NCBI GenBank assembly: GCA_937967805.1 | Contig: CALBTC010000454.1 | Location: forward strand, 1 to 35,876 | From: an uncultured Anaerolineaceae bacterium | GTDB taxonomy: Bacteria; Chloroflexota; Anaerolineae; Promineifilales; Promineifilaceae | Direction of reading: 5' to 3' | DNA length: 35,876 nucleotides | Shown here: one piece after another, positions 7,472-14,333 of the stretch | Layout of the letters: every line of letters begins with the position of its first letter | Numbering within the stretch: the stretch's first letter is position 1 | Translations under genes and position numbers: made by a program | Notes under the pieces: generated by a model | Databases searched by the model: none | Told to the model about the DNA's origin: nothing | The model's input: only the letters and a program-made list of their open reading frames with translations

Positions 7472-9385
7472 TTAGTAAAGGGAGGCGACTTTAACGGCCG
7501 TTTCCACCACACTCGTACTGCCGTCCTGATATTGCACCGTGGCCCGCACTTCGATCCGCTCGGCGCCGTTGTACATGCCGCTGATAATGTCGTCGTACTT
7601 GCTGTAGAGCACGCTGCGCTTCAGCTTGCGCGAACGGGTCATCTCTTCCTCGTCGGCGTCGAACTCTTTGTGCATGAGGACAAAGCGGCGCACACGGCCG
7701 TTTGGCGGCAGGCTTTCGTTTACTTCGGCTACGGCTTGCTGGATCAGATCGTATACCTCCGGCTTCTGCGACAGATCGATGAAGGTGGTGTAGCCCAGGC
7801 CGCGCCGCTCGGCCCAGTTGCCTACGTTGCCGTAATCCATCACGATTAGCGCCGACACAAAATCGCGCTCGGTGCCTACGGCCATTACGTCGCGAATGTA
7901 CGGGCTAAACTTGAGCCGGCCTTCAATAAACTGAGGCGAGAACTTCTCGCCGTTGGCCAGCGTAAGCATCTCTTTGACGCGATCCAGGTAAATGATGTGA
8001 CCGTCGTCGTCGATAAAGCCGGCGTCACCGGTGCGGAACCAGCGACGGCCGTCTTCGTCCACCTGCAAGGAATCTTCCGTCGCCTCCGGATTCTTGTAAT
8101 AGCCCTGGAACAAGGTGGGGCCCGTCAGCAAAATTTCGCCGTCCTCACCAATCTTGGCATCAGATTCGGGAATCGGCTTGCCGACGCTGGCAAACTTGAT
8201 GTCACCGTCGCGGTGCAGCGTAACGCCGCCCGTCAGCTCGGTAGAGCCGTACACCTGCTTCAGATTGATGCCCAGGGCATGAAAAAAGCGCATCGCGTCC
8301 GGGCTCAGGGCAGAGCCGGCGGTGTAGGCAGAGCGAATGCGTGATAATCCCAGCTTGTCGCGCAGCGGCGCAAAGACGGTCAAATCACCCAGTTTATAGG
8401 CCAGATTCAAGCCGGTTCCTACCGGCTCGTTGCGCAGCCGCTTGTCGGCCATCTGGTAACCGATGGGCAAAAAGGTTTGGTACAGCTTGCGATTGACCCA
8501 GGTCGATTCGTTGATGCTCACCTGCACCATGCCCACCAGATTCTCCCATAATCGGGAATTGTACAGCAACCCTTCCGGGGCAATCTCGCGGATGTTTTCG
8601 CGCACCGTTTCCGGCTCTTCGGGGAAGTTCATGACAATGCCGGAGTAGACGTGGGGCGCAATGCCCAGGGCGTGTTCACCAATCCAGCCCAGTGGCAAAA
8701 TAGAGACGTGGTTATCGGTCTCGTAGCGGGGATCAATCTGGTTGAAGAGGCGGGTGCTGTCGATGAGGTTGTTGTGGCTGAGCATGGCCCCTTTGGGCAG
8801 GCCGGTGGTGCCAGAAGTGTAGCAGAGAACGGCCGTATCTTCCCCTTGCCCCAGCCAAACCTCCGTCTCAAACCGGTCCGGCTCCTTTTCGGCCACTGCG
8901 CGCCCTAATTCCAATACCTCTTCATAAGAGATCAGCCACGGTTCATTGTAGCTCCAAAGCCCTTTGTCTTCCCAATAAATCACCTTTTTCAGATTGGGAA
9001 CCTCGGGCCGAATCTCCAGCATCTTGTCGCACTGCTCCTGGTCCTTGGCCAGGGCAAACGTAGAATCACTATGCGCAGCAATGTAGGCCAGCTCTTTGGG
9101 AATGGCATCGGTGTAAACGCCCACCTGGGTAGCCCCTACCGCCAGCAAACCCAAATACCCCCATAAATATTGCCGGTCGTTGTCGCCGATTGTGCAAACC
9201 TTATCCCCTCGCTGCACGCCCAAAGCAAGCAAGCCCAGAGCAAACAGCTTCACATTTTCATACGAATCTTGCCAGGTGAACTCGCGCCAGATACCAAATT
9301 CTTTCTGGCGCAGCGCCACTCTGTTGGCACCATGCATTTGTACCTGCTTCAGAAAATATTGGGGAAGTGTTTGTGGGTTGTTCAT
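7472..9385 (-). CDS. Long-chain acyl-CoA synthetase (AMP-forming ligase)
   Basis: A 637-residue ANL-family ligase. It contains the P-loop-like motif YTSGTTGLPKGAMLSHNN, QVYGSTELTGGVT (A5), RWFRTGDAGFIDDDGH (A7) and YLDRVKEMLTLANGEKFSP (A8/A10 region), which match bacterial FadD/ACSL-type enzymes. It converts a carboxylate, ATP and CoA into acyl-CoA, AMP and pyrophosphate in the cytoplasm. I chose the ATG at 9385 (MNNPQTLPQYFLKQ) over the TTG at 9418, since family members begin just before LPQYF. Neither start has a clear Shine-Dalgarno. It is the second gene of the transporter run, between livG and livH, an arrangement seen in bacteria that couple HAAT uptake to CoA activation of fatty or aromatic acids. 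Exact substrate length is unknown. Confidence 0.9.
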   Translation of the reverse strand: MNNPQTLPQYFLKQVQMHGANRVALRQKEFGIWREFTWQDSYENVKLFALGLLALGVQRGDKVCTIGDNDRQYLWGYLGLLAVGATQVGVYTDAIPKELAYIAAHSDSTFALAKDQEQCDKMLEIRPEVPNLKKVIYWEDKGLWSYNEPWLISYEEVLELGRAVAEKEPDRFETEVWLGQGEDTAVLCYTSGTTGLPKGAMLSHNNLIDSTRLFNQIDPRYETDNHVSILPLGWIGEHALGIAPHVYSGIVMNFPEEPETVRENIREIAPEGLLYNSRLWENLVGMVQVSINESTWVNRKLYQTFLPIGYQMADKRLRNEPVGTGLNLAYKLGDLTVFAPLRDKLGLSRIRSAYTAGSALSPDAMRFFHALGINLKQVYGSTELTGGVTLHRDGDIKFASVGKPIPESDAKIGEDGEILLTGPTLFQGYYKNPEATEDSLQVDEDGRRWFRTGDAGFIDDDGHIIYLDRVKEMLTLANGEKFSPQFIEGRLKFSPYIRDVMAVGTERDFVSALIVMDYGNVGNWAERRGLGYTTFIDLSQKPEVYDLIQQAVAEVNESLPPNGRVRRFVLMHKEFDADEEEMTRSRKLKRSVLYSKYDDIISGMYNGAERIEVRATVQYQDGSTSVVETAVKVASLY

Positions 9386-9462
9386 AGATGTTTTTAACCA
9401 GACCACCAGGTTTACCAATCCCGAAGCTCTGCCTTACTAATTGGGAAAACATGGCAGGTCTT

Positions 9463-10236
9463 TTACGCTTTGCCTAAATACGCATCGATCACTTTGTGGT
9501 CTTGCTTGATATCGTCGGGTACCCCGTCGGCAATCTTCACACCAAAATCCAGCACGACCACGCGATCAGAGATGTCCATCACCAGCCCCATGTCATGCTC
9601 AATCAGCACAATGGTTACGCCGCGCCGCTCGTGTATGTCCAATATAAAGCGGGCCATATCTTCTTTTTCTTCCACGTTCATGCCCGCCATCGGTTCATCA
9701 AGCAGCAGCAGTTCTGGCTCCATAGCCAATGCCCGCCCCAGCTCCACACGCTTGCGCAAGCCATAGGGCAAGGCGCCAACGGTTGCCTTACGAATATGGG
9801 CTATTTCCAGAAAATCGATGATTTCTTCAACAAATTCACGGTGGGTGACTTCTTCACGCTGGGCGCTGCCCCAGTACAACATGCTTGCCAGGCTGTTTTG
9901 CTTCATGTGGATATGGCGGGCCGCCATTAAATTATCCAGCGTACTTAGTCCGGTATAGAGGGCAATGTTTTGGAAGGTGCGGGCAATGCCCAGCGTGGCA
10001 ATCTTATGCGTTGGGGTTTGGGTAAGATCTGCCTGCTTGAAGAGAATTTCGCCTTTCTGCGGGCGGTAAAACCCACTGATGCAGTTTAGCATTGAGGTCT
10101 TGCCGGCACCGTTTGGGCCAATAATGGCGCGAATTTCACCTGATTTGACACCAAAATCCACATCTGAGAGCGCACTGGTTCCTCCAAAGCTCAAAGATAC
10201 ATTTTTGACATCAAGCAGGACGGCGTTTGAACTCAT
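9463..10236 (-). CDS. livG: HAAT-family ABC transporter ATPase, LivG type
   Basis: The 257-residue ATPase has Walker A GPNGAGKTS, a LivG-type signature LPYGLRKRVELGRAL, and Walker B LLLLDEPMAGMN, with VLIEHDMGLVMDISDRVVV carrying the switch histidine. The Q-loop region (TFQNIALYTGLSTLDNLM) and an insertion after it are typical of LivG. The ATG at 10236 has AGAGG at a spacing of 4. It is the first gene of the transporter run, so the promoter for the run should lie in the 245-nt gap upstream. It pairs with LivF as the heteromeric engine of the transporter. Confidence 0.93.
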   Translation of the reverse strand: MSSNAVLLDVKNVSLSFGGTSALSDVDFGVKSGEIRAIIGPNGAGKTSMLNCISGFYRPQKGEILFKQADLTQTPTHKIATLGIARTFQNIALYTGLSTLDNLMAARHIHMKQNSLASMLYWGSAQREEVTHREFVEEIIDFLEIAHIRKATVGALPYGLRKRVELGRALAMEPELLLLDEPMAGMNVEEKEDMARFILDIHERRGVTIVLIEHDMGLVMDISDRVVVLDFGVKIADGVPDDIKQDHKVIDAYLGKA

Positions 10237-10346
10237 GCAACCTCTGTTTTGTGTTGGGTGGTGCGGGACACCGACTAAAATGAACCAATTCTGTGATGGT
10301 TGGATTTATGTTGTTTGCACTAAGGGTGTTCTTCTCTTCTGTACAA

Positions 10347-10375
10347 AAGTTACCATAAGCAACGTTTACAGGCAA
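10347..10375 (-). promoter_or_regulatory. Possible promoter of the livG-led operon
   Basis: In the 245-nt gap 10237-10481 the minus strand has TTGCCT (complement of 10370-10375), a 17-nt spacer and TAACTT (complement of 10347-10352). The -35 is good and the -10 is poor (three of six), leaving a leader of about 105 nt before livG. The rest of the gap is AT-rich and I recognise no gene or riboswitch in it. Confidence 0.3.
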
Positions 10376-10481
10376 GATTTTGCACTGCAATAACCCCATA
10401 TTCGCCTGCTCAATTTTTGCATAAACTGCTTACAGGAGGCTTGGACCGGCTAAACGTTAACGCAAAATGCTGGTTGCTTGA

Positions 10482-11672
10482 TCAGGAAGTCGCACGGACC
10501 TGATCTGTTAGAAGCATTTGGGGTAGCTCGGCAGGGACAAAGCTGGGATCGCGCCAGCGGGTAAGCTTGATGAAATGGCGCGCCGCCCACCAACCGGCGC
10601 GGAAAAGTCGGGGATATTTAAGAACGTAAGCAAAGCGGGCCAGCCGCGTACGAAGGCGCAGCTGAACAAAAAGCGGGTGCTTTTTCAGGCGTGTCTTGTA
10701 ACTGTTAAAGCTAAACTCTTGCCGGGCAAAGGCATCTTCTAAAGCAGCAGCGGCGACTTCACCGTAACCCAGGGCAAAGGAAATGCCTTCACCAAAAAGC
10801 GGGTCGGTACCGGCGGCATCACCCACCAGGATCACGCGGGGGATGGCAAAACGGCCGTCTGACCCCCACCAGCGAATCGGATGTCCTTTTAACTTGTAAT
10901 CGCTCAGGTTCCGGCCGCGCGCCGCCATTGAATCGCCGAGGGTTTGCTTGAGATCGGCTTTGGGGCGCTCGGGCCGGGCCCGGCTGTCGAAGACGCCCCG
11001 GTTCATGTACGGTTGGCCTTCTACGTAGCTGGGGAAATCCCAATAATAGCCTTGAAGCTGGTGGTCGGTCATAGGCGTGAAGTCGAAGACGGCGACGCCG
11101 TCGCGGAATTCTGGCTGGAGGCGGGCGTTTTCCGGGGTGAGCACTTCAATGAGGCGGGCCACGCGGGAATCATCTTCCCACTTGAGGCGGCTGCGCACAA
11201 AGCTGCGCGCGCCATCGGCGGCGACAACTGTTTTGGCGTGGAAAATGGTCTTCTCCGTGGTCACTTCCACATAATCGTCGTGAGGTACGACATCGGTAAC
11301 CGCTTCGCCCTGCCGCACGGTGACGCCCAGGGATTCGGCCGTTTTCACCAGCCAATGGTCAAACTCATCCCGCCGAATGATGCGAAAAACGGGGTTGCCA
11401 AAGAAGGAGTAGCTTTTATCTTCGTACAGCAGGCGAACTTCATGCACTTCAAAACTTTTTGGCTCAAAGGGCAGCCCCAGCCGCGCCAAAATATTTTGGC
11501 CGATGTGGGTCACACCGCCGCCGCACAGCTTCTCGCGGGGGTGAACCGCTTTGTCCACCATCACAATGCGCCCTGCCCAGGCCGGGTTGCTTTTTACCAG
11601 ATGTAAGGCTGTTGATGTGCCTGAAGGCCCCGTCCCCACAATCAAAATATCGACGTGTTGAATCTGCGTCAT
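10482..11672 (-). CDS. FAD-dependent oxidoreductase, geranylgeranyl reductase family
   Basis: The 396-residue protein opens with a Rossmann FAD motif (DILIVGTGPSGTSTALHL) and then PREKLCGGGVTHIG, the segment after the second strand that is diagnostic of the geranylgeranyl reductase/halogenase-like group. The second FAD motif is VGDAAGTDPLFGEGISFALG. Family members reduce isoprenoid double bonds in lipids and quinones or hydroxylate aromatic compounds. The ATG at 11672 has GAAGGAG at a good distance. It is transcribed in the same direction as the liv run but is separated by 245 nt. It follows the amidase gene by 86 nt, most of it short repeats. Cofactor and family are firm, the substrate is not predictable. 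Confidence 0.87.
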   Translation of the reverse strand: MTQIQHVDILIVGTGPSGTSTALHLVKSNPAWAGRIVMVDKAVHPREKLCGGGVTHIGQNILARLGLPFEPKSFEVHEVRLLYEDKSYSFFGNPVFRIIRRDEFDHWLVKTAESLGVTVRQGEAVTDVVPHDDYVEVTTEKTIFHAKTVVAADGARSFVRSRLKWEDDSRVARLIEVLTPENARLQPEFRDGVAVFDFTPMTDHQLQGYYWDFPSYVEGQPYMNRGVFDSRARPERPKADLKQTLGDSMAARGRNLSDYKLKGHPIRWWGSDGRFAIPRVILVGDAAGTDPLFGEGISFALGYGEVAAAALEDAFARQEFSFNSYKTRLKKHPLFVQLRLRTRLARFAYVLKYPRLFRAGWWAARHFIKLTRWRDPSFVPAELPQMLLTDQVRATS

Positions 11673-11698
11673 TTTCTCCTTCTGCCTCCATACCGTTA

Positions 11699-11764
11699 TC
11701 CGTGAACGGTAATCGGTAATCGGTTTTTGTTCACCGATTACCGCTCACTGATTACCGATTACCG
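11699..11764. repeat. CGGTAATCGGTAATCGG degenerate repeat with inverted arms
   Basis: Units of CGGTAAT are arranged head to tail and then inverted: 11707-11720 is the exact reverse complement of 11751-11764 (14 bp). A third unit lies at 11733-11743. The amidase stop codon (11759-11761) and its last codon fall inside the right arm, so the repeat sits exactly at the gene's 3' end. There is no T-tract, so it is not a classical terminator. Confidence 0.75.
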
Positions 11765-14077
11765 TGTAATAAGCGGCAACATTATAGCATGGGGCAGCGG
11801 AATTGCCTGTTCGGTGCCGAGAGCGGCAGCCGGGGTGTCGGCCGGTTGGCTGTTGCCGGCGGCGTCGGTGGCGCGGACGCGGAATTCGTAGAATTGGGCC
11901 GGATCGGGTGGGGTGAAGGTGGCGCTTACGGCCGTTGTCTCCGTCAACCATGCAGTCCAATCCACGTCACCCTGGGCACGGTAGTCCAACGTATAATTTG
12001 CCACCCCAGAAAGCGCGTCATTTCCGCTCCATTTCACCAGAAAATTGTCGTTGGGCATCTGGTAAACGGCCGTCACCGTCGAGGTCGGTACGGTGCTGTC
12101 AATGCCAAACTGGATGAGCGGCGTGCTGAGAGTTTCCGTGAGGCCGTCGGTGTTGCTGACAACGGCCGTTGCCTGCCAGTAAAGTTGCGGCTGTTCGCTG
12201 CCAAAATCGTGCGTGTGGCTGAGAACGGCCGTGTTCCACGTTTCCGTCACCAGCTTGTTGGTTTGGGAAACATCGGTGCTGACGGTGAGCGTGCTGGTGA
12301 GTAGCTTGCTGGTGGTGGTGACCACGTCCCAGCTGAAGTCAACCTGTGGATTGTTCAGCCAGCTGTCCTCTACTGGAGCAATGGCGTTGATTTCATCAGG
12401 TGGCGGAGCCACTTTCAACAGCCGCAAGCTGTCGAACCAGACACCCCGCCCGTCGTCTGTGCTGACGAGATCGTCCAGATAGATGTAATTGTCGGTGCCC
12501 GCCGTGAGGCTAAATTCGCCCAGCGGCAGCCAGAGGCCCACGTATTGCTGGTGGCTACGCGTCAATTCGGTGACGCCGTCGGCGTGGTGAATTTCGTAGG
12601 TGGCCCCGTCGGTTTCGCTGGCCCCGGTGTTGCAGTAGGGGATGTACGCTTCGATGGTGTAACGGCCGTTTTCCGGTACGTTGGGCCGCCAGATGCCCCA
12701 GTTGGCGCTTTCAGCCGGGTTGGTGGTAGAAAACGTGTAATAGGAGTGCCCATTGTGGCCGCATTCGTTGCCGCCTTCGTACCAGTTGGCGTTACTCTTG
12801 GTAAACGCGGCGCTGCTTTCATTGACATAAAGATATGGATCGTCCAGGCCGATGTTGGCCGCCACCTCATCACGCAGCCAGGGGATGAGCACATGGGCCT
12901 GGTCGCCGGGGCATTCCGTCGTGCCGTATACGTCGCGGTGGCCCATCAAATTCGGCCGTCCGCCGGAGACAAAGGGCAGCGTGGCGCTGGCATCAAACAC
13001 GTTAATGTCCCGCTGGTCGGCCTTCCAGGAAAGCAATTCTACCAGCGACGCCTTCATTGGCTCGGAGGGGGCAATACCGGGCAAACCGGGGTAATCCACC
13101 GAGGTAAACGTGCCGATGAGCGAGACGCCCATGCTGCCGGTGTTGGCGCCGGAGGCGTGCGTGCCGACTACGTCCAGATTTTCGTAATCCTCATTCATGT
13201 GCCCTTCGTAAATAACGCCGTTGAGGTCGATGAGATAGTTGTAGCCGATGTCGCCCCAGCCGCGGCAGTTGGTGCAACTGTCGGACGCGGGATAAGTGTG
13301 GAAGGCCCAGATGGCCCGCACGGTGGCGGCCCAATCGCTGCTACTGTTGCTGGAAACGGTGTGATGGACAACCATGTGGCTGGCGTCGTCGTAGGCCAGT
13401 CCGGTGGTGTAGTCACAATCCACGGAGGTGCACCATACTTCACGGCTGATGACGGTGGGACGCGGGTAGCCGGTGCCGGCGGGTTTGCTGCCCTGAGCGT
13501 CGTCTAGCGCCTGCTGGCGGGCCAGCAGTTCCTCGGTGGTGGGTCCGGAAGATGTGTCGATAATGGTAAAGCTGATGCTGTGGAGCTCGGGAGCGATGAG
13601 GCTGTTAAAACGGCCGAAGCTGGCGCGAAACTGGAGGGTATTGTGGGTTTCATCTGCTTCCGGCACGGTGATCATGTCGCTGAGGTTTTCGTGATCATCC
13701 TCTTGTACCAGGTCCAGGTGGCTGTGCAAATGGAACCATTCAGACCACGCGCCGCTGCCCTTGCGGGTGCGCACCTCGATTTCCAGGCTGGTGTCGGCCG
13801 GCAGGTCGGCCTGCCAACTGGTGACGAGGGCGTTGAAGTTGATAGGCGTTTGGATGGGGTTGGAGGTGTAGACGGCCGTAAATGCCGTATCATCCAAAGT
13901 GAGACCGGTGGGGGAAACGGCCGTATTCACCCCACTGCCCTGGGCAAAATCTTCGCCCTGCCAGGTAATGCTTTCCATGATGGGGGCTGCCGCCGTGGAT
14001 TCGGTTTGCGGCCAGCTGACGGCCAGCAAAAGTGTGAGTAAACCAAGATAAGACAATGTTTTCAAATTTTTATACAT
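11759..14077 (-). CDS. Secreted N-acetylmuramoyl-L-alanine amidase with golvesin-like and Fn3-like modules
   Basis: Starting from the ATG at 14077, chosen because GGAG lies 6 nt upstream, the product is about 772 residues. It has a signal peptide (TLSYLGLLTLLLAVSWPQTES), a beta-rich N-terminal part with SGAWSEWFHLH, then an amidase_2/PGRP domain. Its zinc ligands are visible as the first His of VVHHTVSSN, the His of LMGHRDVYGT and the Cys of TECPGD, so it should be active and cleave the bond between muramic acid and L-Ala. A golvesin-C-like module follows (NWYEGGNECGHNGHSYYT, RYTIEAYIPYCN, GVWFDSLRLL), then an Ig/Fn3-like region with YTLDYRAQGDVDWTAWL. The extreme C-terminus is IMLPLITR, without a transmembrane helix, similar to the end of the kelch protein at 21293. 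Probable role: wall remodelling or attack on other cells. Confidence 0.88.
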   Translation of the reverse strand: MYKNLKTLSYLGLLTLLLAVSWPQTESTAAAPIMESITWQGEDFAQGSGVNTAVSPTGLTLDDTAFTAVYTSNPIQTPINFNALVTSWQADLPADTSLEIEVRTRKGSGAWSEWFHLHSHLDLVQEDDHENLSDMITVPEADETHNTLQFRASFGRFNSLIAPELHSISFTIIDTSSGPTTEELLARQQALDDAQGSKPAGTGYPRPTVISREVWCTSVDCDYTTGLAYDDASHMVVHHTVSSNSSSDWAATVRAIWAFHTYPASDSCTNCRGWGDIGYNYLIDLNGVIYEGHMNEDYENLDVVGTHASGANTGSMGVSLIGTFTSVDYPGLPGIAPSEPMKASLVELLSWKADQRDINVFDASATLPFVSGGRPNLMGHRDVYGTTECPGDQAHVLIPWLRDEVAANIGLDDPYLYVNESSAAFTKSNANWYEGGNECGHNGHSYYTFSTTNPAESANWGIWRPNVPENGRYTIEAYIPYCNTGASETDGATYEIHHADGVTELTRSHQQYVGLWLPLGEFSLTAGTDNYIYLDDLVSTDDGRGVWFDSLRLLKVAPPPDEINAIAPVEDSWLNNPQVDFSWDVVTTTSKLLTSTLTVSTDVSQTNKLVTETWNTAVLSHTHDFGSEQPQLYWQATAVVSNTDGLTETLSTPLIQFGIDSTVPTSTVTAVYQMPNDNFLVKWSGNDALSGVANYTLDYRAQGDVDWTAWLTETTAVSATFTPPDPAQFYEFRVRATDAAGNSQPADTPAAALGTEQAIPLPHAIMLPLITR

Positions 14078-14298
14078 CATTCGCTCCCGCAAGGATGGAT
14101 TCAGTACTACCTTTCTCCCCCGGCATCGAGCATCTTAACAACGGCCGTAAAAAAGTGCGGTATAAAAAGGGTGAATTTTAGATTAGGATGGGGTGAATGC
14201 AGGATGGAGGTGTGGGGGAATTACGGCCGTTACACCGCTTAATCACCTTGTCACCCCTTCGCCCTGTCACCTTGTCATTTTCATAGGAATACAGGTTC

Positions 14299-14327
14299 TT
14301 GTACCAAACGGCCAACATCCGTAAGAT
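14299..14327 (+). promoter_or_regulatory. Leaderless-type promoter of the membrane protein gene
   Basis: TTGTAC (14299-14304), a 17-nt spacer and TAAGAT (14322-14327) are followed by 6 nt (TACCCC) and the ATG at 14334. Transcription would start on or next to the initiation codon. There is no Shine-Dalgarno, which fits. The rest of the gap 14078-14333 holds two ACGGCCGT palindromes and nothing else I recognise. Confidence 0.65.
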
Positions 14328-14333
14328 TACCCC

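Noticed and set aside
11759..11790. LPLITR end as a sortase LPxTG signal
   Set aside because: No TG after the motif, no membrane helix and no basic tail, and no sortase gene in the window.
12545..13507. Plus-strand open frame of 320 codons over the amidase gene
   Set aside because: Antisense to an amidase with intact zinc ligands; Gly/Val/Ala-rich composition typical of a shadow frame.
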